A model generated the notes under the pieces. That model worked only from the letters and a program-made list of their open reading frames with translations, searched no databases and was not told where the DNA came from. Positions 1 to 12,180 of a stretch of DNA of 64,000 nt are shown in pieces (positions within the stretch are counted from its first letter, which is position 1; each line of letters begins with the position of its first letter). The DNA lies in contig NZ_CP102355.1 in assembly GCF_009696685.2 (NCBI RefSeq), positions 310,001 to 374,000 of the forward strand, written 5' to 3'. Source of the DNA: Paracoccus sp. SMMA_5_TC. Its GTDB lineage: Bacteria > Pseudomonadota > Alphaproteobacteria > Rhodobacterales > Rhodobacteraceae. The position numbers were made by a program, and so were the translations under genes.

Positions 1-787
<787 letters not shown>

Positions 788-927
788 CTAAGGCCCGTTT
801 AGCCCCGGCGGCGAATATGGTCAACGGTCGGACCCCTCGCAGCGCGGGGATTCGACACACCCTGACCCCCGAAATGCCCGCATTTTTCCGCGTCCGCCCC
901 CGGCCTGCCGCGAGCGGACCGGGCGGG

Positions 928-3786
<2,859 letters not shown>

Positions 3787-3851
3787 CGCCACGTCCTGAT
3801 TCCGCCAGAGGCATCAGATAGGCATTCGCAGCCAAATGGCAACCATGGAAA

Positions 3852-3866
3852 GAACATCCGGCGAAC
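3852..3866 (-). promoter_or_regulatory. LexA (SOS) box upstream of uvrA
   Basis: On the minus strand the sequence reads GTTC-GCCGGAT-GTTC, an exact match to the GTTC-N7-GTTC LexA operator known in alphaproteobacteria. It sits 66 bp upstream of the uvrA ATG, in the same orientation as the gene. The position and exact match make LexA repression of uvrA likely. Confidence 0.82.
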
Positions 3867-3893
3867 ATTCGCCGGCGTGGCAGCCTTGCGGCC

Positions 3894-4901
3894 CTAGCCG
3901 CCGGTGTGGCTCATGAAACGGCTCATCTGGCCGCTGACATGCCGGCGCGAGTAATCGAAATCATGCCCCTTGGGCTTGTGGCGGATCGCCTCGCGGATGG
4001 TATCGGTCAACAGGCGGTCGTCGTCGCTGGCCCGCAGCGGCGCGCGCAGATCGGCGCGATCCTCTTGCCCAAGGCACATGAACAGTTCGCCCGTGCAGGT
4101 CAGCCGCACCCGGTTGCAGCTTTCGCAGAAATTATGTGTGAGCGGGGTGATGAAGCCGATTTTCTGCCCGGTCTGTTCGACCCGGACATAACGGGCCGGG
4201 CCACCGGTGCGTTCGGTCAGCGGCGTCAGCGTCAGTCGCTGTTCCAGCCGCGCGCGCAGGTCCGACAGCGGCCAATACTGGTCAAGCCGCTGTTCCTCGC
4301 CCATGTCGCCCATGGGCATCACCTCGATGAAGGTCAGGTGATGGCCCTGATCGGCGCACCATTCGGCCAGGCCGAACAATTCGTCCTCGTTGAAGCCCTT
4401 GAGCGCGACGGTGTTGATCTTGACCCGCAGCCCGGCGCGTTGCGCGGCGCGGATGCCATCCAGCACCTGCGGCAGCCGGCCCCAGCGGGTGATCCGGGCA
4501 AAGCGGTCGGGGTCCAGCGTATCCAGCGACACATTGACGCGCCGGACGCCGCAGGCGGCCAGTTCATCCGCAAAGCGCGCCAACTGGCTGCCGTTGGTGG
4601 TCAGCGTCAGCTCCTCCAGCCCCTGGCCCAGATGGCGCGACATGGCGCGAAAGAATTCCATGATGTTGCGCCTGACCAGCGGCTCGCCCCCGGTGATGCG
4701 CAGCTTGCGCACGCCCAGCCTGACAAAGGCCGAACACAGCCGATCCAGTTCCTCAAGCGTCAGCAAGTCCCGCTTGGGCAGGAATTGCATGTGTTCCGAC
4801 ATGCAGTAGGTGCAGCGGAAATCGCAGCGATCCGTGACCGACACCCGCAGATAGGTGATCGGGCGGGCAAACGGGTCCACAAGCGGGGCGACAGCGTCCA
4901 T
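3894..4901 (-). CDS. moaA: GTP 3',8-cyclase MoaA
   Basis: Radical SAM enzyme that converts GTP to 3',8-cyclo-GTP, the first step of molybdenum cofactor synthesis. The 335-residue product has the N-terminal cluster motif CDFRCTYC, the GGEPL motif for SAM, a second [4Fe-4S] site [11 protein letters not shown]...C, and the C-terminal GG needed for activity. The start at [10 protein letters not shown] was chosen because the further upstream codons do not resemble the family. It is a stand-alone gene, with no other moa gene adjacent, and is divergent from a lipoprotein gene. A perfect inverted repeat lies 24 bp upstream of the start. Confidence 0.95.
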   Translation of the reverse strand: MDAVAPLVDPFARPITYLRVSVTDRCDFRCTYCMSEHMQFLPKRDLLTLEELDRLCSAFVRLGVRKLRITGGEPLVRRNIMEFFRAMSRHLGQGLEELTLTTNGSQLARFADELAACGVRRVNVSLDTLDPDRFARITRWGRLPQVLDGIRAAQRAGLRVKINTVALKGFNEDELFGLAEWCADQGHHLTFIEVMPMGDMGEEQRLDQYWPLSDLRARLEQRLTLTPLTERTGGPARYVRVEQTGQKIGFITPLTHNFCESCNRVRLTCTGELFMCLGQEDRADLRAPLRASDDDRLLTDTIREAIRHKPKGHDFDYSRRHVSGQMSRFMSHTGG

Positions 4902-4924
4902 GATGCGAAGATACGCCCCGCCAC

Positions 4925-4941
4925 CATGCTTCACAAGCATG
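4925..4941. promoter_or_regulatory. Perfect 17-bp palindrome between moaA and a divergent lipoprotein gene
   Basis: CATGCTT-CAC-AAGCATG has 7-bp arms and a 3-bp spacer. It lies 24 bp from the moaA start and 101 bp from the divergent lipoprotein start. The geometry suits a dimeric repressor site. No regulator family is recognised from the sequence. Confidence 0.4.
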
Positions 4942-5041
4942 CCAAAGCGTTGAAACTGTCGTAACCATGCGGGCATGTCGCGATGGACAAGCAACCTTTG
5001 CAGGCCCTAGGCTGCGACCATTTCCAAGGACGGAGAGTTTC

Positions 5042-5596
5042 ATGCGCATCCCATCCCTGCCCCTGATCGGCACCCTGTGCCTGCTGGGCCTTGCCGCCTG
5101 CAGCCAGGATGGCGCCGGCAAGGACACGCCCCCTGCCCCCGGCGCGGTCCTGCCCAGCATGACCGATCCGGCCACCGGGGCGGCGGTGATCCCCGGCCCG
5201 GTGCTGACAGGGACCGCGCCGCGCACGCCGGGCAAGGTCAGCGGCGCCTCGAGCATCGGAGCACCGGTTTCGGCCACGGTCAGCCAGCTTGACCGCGCGA
5301 CTCCTGCCGAAAGACAGGCCGCGGCAGCGGCCCCGGCGACAGCCGAGCGGCGGCTGGGCAGCACCATCGCCTCGCTGGGCGATCCGTCGATGCCGGGCTT
5401 CTGGATCAAGACGCCGCTGGTCAAGAGCGAAACCGCCGGACGCATCGTCAACCCCGCCAACGGCAAATCGGCCAAGGTGCGGCTGCTGCCCCTGCCCGGC
5501 CCGGCCGGTGCCGGCAGCCAGGTGTCGCTGTCGGCGCTGCAATTGATCGGTGTCAGCCTGACCGACCTGCCCGAAATCGAGGTCTATCAGGGCTAG
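5042..5596 (+). CDS. Lipoprotein with C-terminal RlpA-like segment
   Basis: The 184-residue product has a lipoprotein signal peptide (MRIPSLPLIGTLCLLGLAAC) with lipobox LAAC at residues 17-20, so it should be anchored to a periplasmic membrane face. A low-complexity Pro/Ala/Gly stretch follows. The last 65 residues contain GFWIKTPLV, GRIVNP and SALQLIGVSLTDLPEIEVY. I believe this pattern is conserved in Rhodobacteraceae lipoproteins and it resembles a double-psi beta-barrel (RlpA-type) fold. That fold is an inference and the function is unknown. The start has GGACGGAG upstream. The TAG stop shares CTAG with the stop of the convergent gene. Confidence 0.75.
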   Translation: MRIPSLPLIGTLCLLGLAACSQDGAGKDTPPAPGAVLPSMTDPATGAAVIPGPVLTGTAPRTPGKVSGASSIGAPVSATVSQLDRATPAERQAAAAAPATAERRLGSTIASLGDPSMPGFWIKTPLVKSETAGRIVNPANGKSAKVRLLPLPGPAGAGSQVSLSALQLIGVSLTDLPEIEVYQG

Positions 5597-6261
5597 CCCA
5601 GCCAGCGCCCGGCCTCGCGCCGGGCAAAGGGTTTCAGCCGCGGGCCATGCTGCGCCAGCCAGTCGCGCACGGCCTGCGGGTCATGTCTTGACAGATCGCG
5701 CAACCACCAGGCGATGGCCTTCTGCACGAACCATTCGCGGTCGTCGGCCAGCCGGCCCAACCAGCCCAGGATGCGGTCGCGACGCGCCAGGTCCAGCGGC
5801 TTGGGGTTGCGGATCCGGGTCCAGGGCAAGGTGCCGACCAGGGCCGCGCGCCGCACCCAGAACTGCGGATGGTCCAGCCAGGTTTCCACCTCGTCCAGCC
5901 GGACGGGATCGGCGACAAGGCGCCGGGCCCCTGCGCCCATGGCGTGGTCGGCGATCGCCCAGGCATCGAATTGCGGCACCCAGCCGGCGATCAGGCGCCA
6001 GACCGCGTCATCGGGCCGTATCCGGGCCTGGGTCAGCAGCTTGGCCGCGGCAATGCGGGCCTCGTGCACGTTGCTGTCCCATAACCGGCCAGCCAGATCG
6101 ATGCGGCCGGGCAGATCCAGTTCGGCCCGCCAGCCGCGCGCCAGTTCGTCGATCACCGGCACCGCCACGCCCAGATAAGGGCGCGGGACCTTGTGATAGG
6201 CGGCCATGTCCGCCGCCTTTGCGGCATCGGCCCGTGCCTGCAACTGCTCAAGCTCGCGCAT
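5593..6261 (-). CDS. DNA alkylation repair protein (AlkD-like HEAT repeats)
   Basis: The 222-residue protein resembles AlkD-type DNA glycosylases, which remove N3- and N7-alkylpurines without base flipping. It is built of helical HEAT-like repeats. Recognisable segments are LWDSNVHEARIAA, FDAWAIADHA, PQFWVRRAALVGT and DDREWFVQKAIAWWLRDLS near the C terminus, the last being strongly AlkD-like. The ATG at 6261 was chosen over the one at 6267 because AAAGG is spaced six bases from it. It ends on a CTAG shared with the convergent lipoprotein gene and lies just downstream of glmS on the same strand. Confidence 0.85.
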   Translation of the reverse strand: MRELEQLQARADAAKAADMAAYHKVPRPYLGVAVPVIDELARGWRAELDLPGRIDLAGRLWDSNVHEARIAAAKLLTQARIRPDDAVWRLIAGWVPQFDAWAIADHAMGAGARRLVADPVRLDEVETWLDHPQFWVRRAALVGTLPWTRIRNPKPLDLARRDRILGWLGRLADDREWFVQKAIAWWLRDLSRHDPQAVRDWLAQHGPRLKPFARREAGRWLG

Positions 6262-6296
6262 GGTCATCCTTTCGCCACGCCTGCCGTGGCAATGGG

Positions 6297-8114
6297 CTAT
6301 TCCACCGTTACCGACTTGGCCAGATTGCGCGGCTGGTCGACATCGGTGCCCTTGGCCACTGCGGTGTGATAGGCCAGATATTGCATCGGCACCGCGTAAA
6401 GGATCGGCTGGAACAGGCCGCCGCCCTGCGGCATGGTCAGGCTGGCGCGCACGCCATGACCGCCGCTCGCGATCCCCTCGGCATCCGAAATCAGCAGCAC
6501 CTGGCCGTGGCGGGCCATGACCTCCTGCATGTTGGACACGGTCTTGTCGAACAGCCCGTCGCGCGGCGCCACCACCACCACCGGCACATTGCGGTCGATC
6601 AGCGCGATCGGGCCGTGCTTGAGTTCGCCCGAGGCATAGCCTTCGGCATGGATATAGCTGAGTTCCTTGAGCTTCAGCGCCCCTTCCAGCGCCACGGGAT
6701 AAAGCGGCCCGCGGCCCAGATAAAGCACGTCCTGCGCCTCGGACAGCCAGCCCGCCAGCCGCCGGCATTCGTCGCTGAGCAGCAGCGCCTGATTGACCAG
6801 CCCCGGCAGTGCCCGCAGGTCGGCCAGATGCGCCGAGAGGCCGGCGTCATCCAGCCGGCCGCGGTCATGCGCGGCCTTCAGCGCCAGCACCGCCAGCACC
6901 GCCAGCTGGCAGGTGAAGGCCTTGGACGAGGCGACGCCCACCTCGATCCCGGCCAGGGTGGGCAGGGCGATATCGGCGTCGCGGGCAATGGCCGAGGTGC
7001 CGACATTGACCACGCCGATGGTGCGCGCAACCTTGCCGCGCGCGTAATGCAGCGCCGCCAGCGTATCGGCGGTTTCCCCCGACTGGCTGACGAACAGCGC
7101 CCAGCTGTCGGGCGACAGCGGCGGCTCACGATAGCGGAATTCGGACGCCACATCCAGATCGCAGGGCAGCCCGGCAAGGCTTTCGAACCAGTAGCGCGCC
7201 ACATGCGCCGCGTAATAGGCGGTGCCGCAGCCCACCAGCGTCAGCCGGTCGACATCGCGGAAATCCAGCGCCTCGGGCAGCACGATGCGGTCGCCCTTGA
7301 TGTAATGGTTCAGCGCATCGCCCAGCACCACCGGCTGTTCGGCGATTTCCTTGGCCATGAAATGGCGGTGCCCGCCCTTGTCGATTCGGGTGGCGCCAAC
7401 ATCGATCTGCTGGATCTCGCGGTTCGCGGGCCGGCCCTGCGCATCGAAGATCTGCGCGCCGTCGCGGCGCAGGATCACATGGTCGCCGTCCTCGAGATAG
7501 GTGATCCGGTCGGTAAAGGGCGCCAGCGCGATCGCGTCCGAGCCCAGGAACATTTCCCCCTGGCCATGGCCCACCGCCAGCGGGCTGCCGCGACGGGCCC
7601 CGATCATCAGATCGGTCTCGCCCTCGAACAAAAAGGCCAGGGCAAAGGCCCCGTGCAGCCGCGCCAGCGTCGCACGCGCCGCGGCAATCGCATCCAGCCC
7701 CTGGGCCATGTGCCAGGCGGTCAGCAGGGCCACGGTTTCGGTGTCGGTCTGCGATTCCGGCTGCAAGCCCAGCGCGATGACCTCGTCGCGCAATTCGCGG
7801 AAATTCTCGATGATGCCGTTATGGACCACGGCCACGGGACCGCGGCGATGGGGATGGGCGTTCGCCTCGGTCGCGGCGCCGTGGGTGGCCCAGCGGGTAT
7901 GGCCGATGCCGGCATGGCCCGGCAGCGGCTCATGCACCAGCCGGTCCGACAGGTTGATCAGCTTGCCCACGGCGCGGCGGCGGTCGAGCCGGCCCGATTC
8001 GTCCACGGTGGCAACGCCGGCACTGTCATAGCCGCGATATTCCAGGCGCTTGAGCGCCTCGACCAGTTGGGGCGATACCTCGTGATCGCCCAGGATGCCG
8101 ATGATCCCGCACAT
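6297..8114 (-). CDS. glmS: Glutamine--fructose-6-phosphate aminotransferase
   Basis: Makes glucosamine-6-phosphate from fructose-6-phosphate and glutamine, the entry step to peptidoglycan and LPS amino sugars. The 605-residue product starts MCGIIGILG with the nucleophilic Cys1. It has an N-terminal Ntn glutaminase domain (about 1-220), two SIS sugar-isomerase domains, and the C-terminal motif DQPRNLAKSVTVE. The ATG lies two bases after the glmU stop, so glmU-glmS are one operon. No glmS-ribozyme-like leader is possible in so short a gap. Confidence 0.97.
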   Translation of the reverse strand: MCGIIGILGDHEVSPQLVEALKRLEYRGYDSAGVATVDESGRLDRRRAVGKLINLSDRLVHEPLPGHAGIGHTRWATHGAATEANAHPHRRGPVAVVHNGIIENFRELRDEVIALGLQPESQTDTETVALLTAWHMAQGLDAIAAARATLARLHGAFALAFLFEGETDLMIGARRGSPLAVGHGQGEMFLGSDAIALAPFTDRITYLEDGDHVILRRDGAQIFDAQGRPANREIQQIDVGATRIDKGGHRHFMAKEIAEQPVVLGDALNHYIKGDRIVLPEALDFRDVDRLTLVGCGTAYYAAHVARYWFESLAGLPCDLDVASEFRYREPPLSPDSWALFVSQSGETADTLAALHYARGKVARTIGVVNVGTSAIARDADIALPTLAGIEVGVASSKAFTCQLAVLAVLALKAAHDRGRLDDAGLSAHLADLRALPGLVNQALLLSDECRRLAGWLSEAQDVLYLGRGPLYPVALEGALKLKELSYIHAEGYASGELKHGPIALIDRNVPVVVVAPRDGLFDKTVSNMQEVMARHGQVLLISDAEGIASGGHGVRASLTMPQGGGLFQPILYAVPMQYLAYHTAVAKGTDVDQPRNLAKSVTVE

Positions 8115-8116
8115 GC

Positions 8117-9457
8117 CTATTTGCCCTTTTTCTGGCGCAGGGCCTGCATCAGACGCGCTGCCAGACCTGCCTTGTTCACCTGCTTGGCGCGGCCCAGTGC
8201 CAGCGCCTCGTCCGGCACATCCTGGGTGATGACCGAGCCCGAGCCCGTCATCGCCCGCGCCCCGACCCGAACCGGTGCGACCAGCATGGTGTCGGAACCG
8301 ATGAAGGCATCGGCGCCGATTTCGGTCCGGTGCTTGTTCACGCCGTCGTAATTGCAGGTCACGGTGCCGGCGCCGATATTGCTGCGTTCGCCGACATGGG
8401 CATCGCCCAGATAGGTCAGATGGCCGACCTTGGCGCCCTCTTCCAGCACGCTGTTCTTGATCTCGACGAAATTGCCGACATGGACATCGCCGCCCAGTTC
8501 CGCCCCGGGCCGCAGCCGGGCAAAGGGGCCCACGGTGGCGCCGGCGCTGACATGGCAACCCTCGAGATGGCAGAAGGCCAGGATCTCGGCGCCGCTTTCG
8601 ATGGTCACCCCCGGTCCCAGCACCACATTCGGCCCGATGATGGCGTCGCGGCCCACGCAACTGTCCAGCGAGAACCAGACCGTCGCCGGATCGGTCAGCG
8701 TCACCCCGTCCTCGAGCGCCCGGGCACGGGCGCGCGCCTGAAAGGCGGCTTCGGCCCGGGCCAGCTCGGCGCGGGTGTTGATGCCCATGGTCTCGGATTC
8801 GTCGCAGGTGACGACATCGACCTGCAACCCCGCCGCGCGCACCAGCGCCGGCAGATCGGTCAGATAATACTCCCCGGCCGCATTGCGATTGCCGATGCGC
8901 GGCAGGAACGTGCGCAGCAACTCTGCATCCGCCGCGATCACCCCGGAATTGACCAGGCCGATGGCCCGGGTTTCGGCATCGGCATCCTTGTATTCGACGA
9001 TCCGTTCCAGCCCTTGGGGCCCGACCACCAGCCGGCCATAGCGTCCGGGATCGGCGGCGTGAAAGCCCAGCACCACGACATCCGCCGGGTGTTCGACCAG
9101 GACCGCCAGGGTTTCCGGCTGGATGAAGGGGGTATCGCCGTAAAGCACCAGCACCCGGCCCTGGAATCCCTCCAGCAATGGCAGGGCCTGGGAAACGGCA
9201 TGGGCCGTGCCCAGCTGTTCGGCCTGCATGGCGATGCGGGCATCGGGTTCGATGCGGGCAACGGCGCGGCTGACGGCATCGGCACCATGGCCGGCGACCA
9301 CGACCACCTGTTGCGGATCCAGCGCCCGCCCGGCGGCCAGGGCATGGGCCAGCAACGGCACGCCCCCCAGCCGGTGCAGCACCTTGGGCAGATCCGATTG
9401 CATCCGGCTGCCCTGCCCGGCAGCAAGGACGATCAGCGCAACGGGTTTCTCGACCAT
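8117..9457 (-). CDS. glmU: Bifunctional UDP-GlcNAc pyrophosphorylase / GlcN-1-P acetyltransferase
   Basis: Catalyses the last two steps of UDP-N-acetylglucosamine synthesis. The 446-residue product has the uridyltransferase motif LAAGQGSRMQSDLPKVLH at the N terminus. A left-handed beta-helix acetyltransferase domain follows, visible as hexapeptide repeats from about residue 250 (for example IGPNVVLGPGVTI and IGAGTVTCNYDG). An ATG at 9457 is preferred because AAGAGG lies five bases upstream; a GTG directly before it (9460) is possible. It is the first gene of the glmU-glmS operon and is divergent from the phosphatase gene. Confidence 0.97.
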   Translation of the reverse strand: MVEKPVALIVLAAGQGSRMQSDLPKVLHRLGGVPLLAHALAAGRALDPQQVVVVAGHGADAVSRAVARIEPDARIAMQAEQLGTAHAVSQALPLLEGFQGRVLVLYGDTPFIQPETLAVLVEHPADVVVLGFHAADPGRYGRLVVGPQGLERIVEYKDADAETRAIGLVNSGVIAADAELLRTFLPRIGNRNAAGEYYLTDLPALVRAAGLQVDVVTCDESETMGINTRAELARAEAAFQARARARALEDGVTLTDPATVWFSLDSCVGRDAIIGPNVVLGPGVTIESGAEILAFCHLEGCHVSAGATVGPFARLRPGAELGGDVHVGNFVEIKNSVLEEGAKVGHLTYLGDAHVGERSNIGAGTVTCNYDGVNKHRTEIGADAFIGSDTMLVAPVRVGARAMTGSGSVITQDVPDEALALGRAKQVNKAGLAARLMQALRQKKGK

Positions 9458-9560
9458 CACTGCCTCTTGCCTGTTCCCTATCCCTGGCCGGCGTTCTACC
9501 TAGAGGGCGCTGGCGGGGAAAGGCCCCAACGCATCAAACATCTTGACGAAAGGTTTCAGC

Positions 9561-10238
9561 ATGGCCGGAACGGTGGTCTTTGATCTGGACGGAACCCTGG
9601 CCGACACCTCGGGCGACCTGATCGCGGCGGCCAATGCCTGTTTTCGTGCCCGCGGGCTGGGCGATCTGCTGGACCCGGTCGGCGATGCGCTGATCGCCTT
9701 TCATGGCGGTCGGGCCATGCTTCGCGCGGGCTACGCCCGCCTGTCCCCCGAGATTCTGCTGCCCCCCGGCGCCGAGGACGAGGATTATGGCCGGCTGCTG
9801 GATCACTACGGGCAGGCAATCGCGGTTCACACCCGGCTTTATCCCGGCGCCGAAGCCGCGCTGGAGGCGTTGGCACATGCCGGCCATCGTCTGGCGGTCT
9901 GCACGAACAAGCCCGCGGCACTGGCCGAGACGCTGTTGCAGGAACTCGGCATCCGTGACCGGTTCGCGGCTATGGTCGGGGCCGACAGTCTGCCGGTGCG
10001 CAAGCCCGATCCCCGCCCCTATCGCGAGGCGGTGCGCGCCGCCGGCGGTCAGGTCGCGCGTTCCTTTCTGGTCGGGGATACCGAAACCGACCGCAAGACC
10101 GCAGCAGCCGCCGGGGTGCGGGTGGCGCTGGTCGCCTTTGGCCCCGAAGGTGCCGGCCTGGCGCGGCTGGCGCCCGAGGCGATGCTGCGCCATTTCGACG
10201 ATCTGCCGCAACTGGCCCGCGACTGGCTGACGGCCTGA
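9561..10238 (+). CDS. gph: Phosphoglycolate phosphatase, HAD family
   Basis: HAD-superfamily phosphatase that removes phosphate from 2-phosphoglycolate. The 225-residue protein has motif I VFDLDGTLADT at residues 6-16 with both catalytic aspartates, motif II in AVCTNKP, the lysine of VRKPDPRPY, and the acidic motif LVGDTETD. AAAGG eight bases upstream fixes the ATG. The terminal segment and length fit Gph, but other HAD phosphatases of subfamily IA cannot be excluded. It converges on bfr across a strong stem-loop. Confidence 0.86.
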   Translation: MAGTVVFDLDGTLADTSGDLIAAANACFRARGLGDLLDPVGDALIAFHGGRAMLRAGYARLSPEILLPPGAEDEDYGRLLDHYGQAIAVHTRLYPGAEAALEALAHAGHRLAVCTNKPAALAETLLQELGIRDRFAAMVGADSLPVRKPDPRPYREAVRAAGGQVARSFLVGDTETDRKTAAAAGVRVALVAFGPEGAGLARLAPEAMLRHFDDLPQLARDWLTA

Positions 10239-10247
10239 TCCAGGATG

Positions 10248-10273
10248 CTGCGGGGGAAACCCGCCCCCGCAGC
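10248..10273. terminator. Bidirectional stem-loop between gph and bfr
   Basis: GCTGCGGGGG and CCCCCGCAGC form a perfect 10-bp stem around a short loop. It sits between the convergent stops of gph (10238) and bfr (10287). There is no long T run, but the position suits termination of both genes. Confidence 0.65.
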
Positions 10274-10286
10274 GGTTCCAGATCGA

Positions 10287-10772
10287 TTATTCGGCCTCGT
10301 CAGCCGATTTGGCGTTCAGCTGGCCATAATTCTGGGCGCCGATCTGTTCATAAAGCCCCAGCTGGGTTTCCAGAAAGTCGATATGGCCTTCCTCGTCGGC
10401 CAGCAGTTCGTCGAACAGGCTGCGGCTGACGTAATCGCCGACCTTGTCGCAGTATTCGCGCGCCTCGATATACAGCGTCCGGGCATCGTGTTCGGCGGCC
10501 AGATCGGATTCCAAGGTTTCCTTGAGGTTCTGGCCGATGCGCAGCGGGTCCAGCTTTTGCAGGTTCGGATGGCCTTCCAGGAAGATGATGCGCTGGATCA
10601 GCCGGTCGGCGTGGTGCATTTCCTCGATCGACTCGGCGCGGGACTTGTCGGCGATCTTGCCAAAGCCCCAGTCCTGCTGAAGCCGGTAATGCAACCAGTA
10701 CTGGCTGACTGCCGTCAGTTCAGACCGCAGCGCTGCGTTCAGATATTCGATGACCTTTGCGTCGCCCTTCAT
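10287..10772 (-). CDS. bfr: Bacterioferritin
   Basis: Iron-storage protein that forms 24-subunit heme-containing shells and oxidises Fe(II). The 161-residue product is near the Escherichia coli Bfr length. Ferroxidase residues are recognisable: Glu18 (SELTA), Glu51 and His54 in EEMHHADR, Glu94 in LAAEHDA, and Glu127/His130 in DEEGHIDF. Met52 in the same EEMHH motif is the heme ligand. The gene follows bfd on the same strand, so storage and release functions are paired. Confidence 0.96.
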   Translation of the reverse strand: MKGDAKVIEYLNAALRSELTAVSQYWLHYRLQQDWGFGKIADKSRAESIEEMHHADRLIQRIIFLEGHPNLQKLDPLRIGQNLKETLESDLAAEHDARTLYIEAREYCDKVGDYVSRSLFDELLADEEGHIDFLETQLGLYEQIGAQNYGQLNAKSADEAE

Positions 10773-11010
10773 GGCTTACCCCTGTGCGGTTATGTCTCAG
10801 CCCTCGCAGGACCGGAGGAACCGCCAGATTATCGCAAGCGCGCATGGTGTCCAGAAACAAAGGCATGCAACCGCCGCAGTCGGCGCGCTTGCCCAGGGCA
10901 TGATAGATCTTGCCGGGGGTGATGATCGTCTGCGGGTCGGCGGCACGCATCCAGTCCACCGCGGCGCGAATGTCATGGTCGGAAATCTGCGTGCAGTGGC
11001 AAACGATCAT
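10720..11010 (-). CDS. bfd: Bacterioferritin-associated ferredoxin
   Basis: Small [2Fe-2S] protein that delivers electrons to bacterioferritin for iron release. It starts MIVCHC and has the second cysteine pair in ADCGGCMP, giving the CxC...CxxC Bfd pattern within the first 48 residues. The frame stays open to 96 residues and overlaps the start of bfr by 53 bp. The last 30 or so residues are basic and not family-like. Either the tail is real or a small indel has removed the normal stop. The domain call is firm; the 3' end is uncertain. Confidence 0.85.
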   Translation of the reverse strand: MIVCHCTQISDHDIRAAVDWMRAADPQTIITPGKIYHALGKRADCGGCMPLFLDTMRACDNLAVPPVLRGLRHNRTGVSHEGRRKGHRISERSAAV

Positions 11011-11029
11011 GGGGTCACCTCATGCGCGA

Positions 11030-11057
11030 TTACTTAGCAAATTTCTCGGACAAGTAA
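11030..11057. promoter_or_regulatory. Inverted repeat in the bfd-queA divergent promoter region
   Basis: TTACTT and AAGTAA form 6-bp inverted arms around 16 bp, 20 bp upstream of the bfd ATG. An iron-responsive regulator site would be expected for bfd-bfr. I cannot match this repeat to a known consensus with confidence. Confidence 0.25.
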
Positions 11058-11124
11058 AGCCCGAGCATTTCACTTGTGGATGAGCATGCTTGACGCCAAC
11101 CGGCGGCGGCGACACAACCCGGCC

Positions 11125-12180
11125 ATGAAACTGGACGATTTCGACTTTGACCTGCCCGAATCGCTGATCGCCACCCGCCCGGCCCGGCCCAGATCCTCGG
11201 CCCGGCTGCTCTTGGCGCAGGGCGACGACATCCGCGACCTGCATGTGCGTGATCTGGCCGACCTGCTGGGGCCGGGCGATCTGCTGGTGCTGAACGACAC
11301 CCGGGTGATCCCGGCCCGGCTGACCGGCACCCGCAGCCGCCAGACCGCGCAAGGCGAGGTGCAGGCCCGGATCGAGGTCACGTTGCTGGAACCGGCGGCC
11401 GACGGCTGGCGGGCGCTGGCCAAGCCGCTGCGCAAGCTGCGTCCGGGCGAGGTGATCCGCTTTTCCGACCGGTTTTCGGCCGAAGTCGTCAGCATGGCCG
11501 AGGGCGGGCTGACCCTGCGTTTCGATGCCGAGGGCGAAGATTTCGACGCGGCGCTGGCACAGGTGGGGGCGATGCCGCTGCCGCCCTATATCGCCGCGCT
11601 GCGGCCGCCGGATGCCGCCGATCACCAGGACTATCAGACCGTCTGGGCCCGCAAGTCCGGGGCCGTCGCCGCCCCCACCGCCAGCCTGCATTTCGATCAC
11701 GACCTGCTCGACCGCCTGCGCGCCAGGGGGGTCGAATTCGTGCATGTCACCCTGCATGTCGGCGCCGGCACCTTCCTGCCGGTCAAGGTCGAGGATGTGA
11801 CCACCCACAAGATGCATGGCGAATGGGGCGAGGTCACCCCCGAGGCGGCCCAGGCCATCAACAGGGCCCGGCAGAGCGGCAGACGCGTGATTGCGGTCGG
11901 CACCACCGCGCTGCGCCTGATCGAATCGGCGGCAGATCCCGAGGGTGTCATGCATCCTTTTCGCGGAGTTACGGAAATCTTCATCTATCCGGGCTATCGT
12001 TTTCGGGTGACGGATGCGCTGATGACCAATTTCCACCTGCCCCGATCGACATTGCTGATGCTGGTTTCAGCCCTGATGGGCCAGGATCGCATCCGTGCCA
12101 TCTATCGGCATGCCGTCGATTCGGGCTATCGCTTCTTCAGCTACGGCGACGCATCCTTGCTGATCCCCGGGGGAACCTGA
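11125..12180 (+). CDS. queA: S-adenosylmethionine:tRNA ribosyltransferase-isomerase QueA
   Basis: Transfers and isomerises the ribosyl group of SAM onto preQ1-modified tRNA to make epoxyqueuosine. The 351-residue product begins [20 protein letters not shown]. It contains [37 protein letters not shown] and [20 protein letters not shown], all characteristic of QueA. The ATG at 11125 was chosen because the family starts there and the upstream codons do not align. The stop overlaps the next start as TGATG, so queA and the MFS gene are coupled. Confidence 0.96.
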   Translation: MKLDDFDFDLPESLIATRPARPRSSARLLLAQGDDIRDLHVRDLADLLGPGDLLVLNDTRVIPARLTGTRSRQTAQGEVQARIEVTLLEPAADGWRALAKPLRKLRPGEVIRFSDRFSAEVVSMAEGGLTLRFDAEGEDFDAALAQVGAMPLPPYIAALRPPDAADHQDYQTVWARKSGAVAAPTASLHFDHDLLDRLRARGVEFVHVTLHVGAGTFLPVKVEDVTTHKMHGEWGEVTPEAAQAINRARQSGRRVIAVGTTALRLIESAADPEGVMHPFRGVTEIFIYPGYRFRVTDALMTNFHLPRSTLLMLVSALMGQDRIRAIYRHAVDSGYRFFSYGDASLLIPGGT

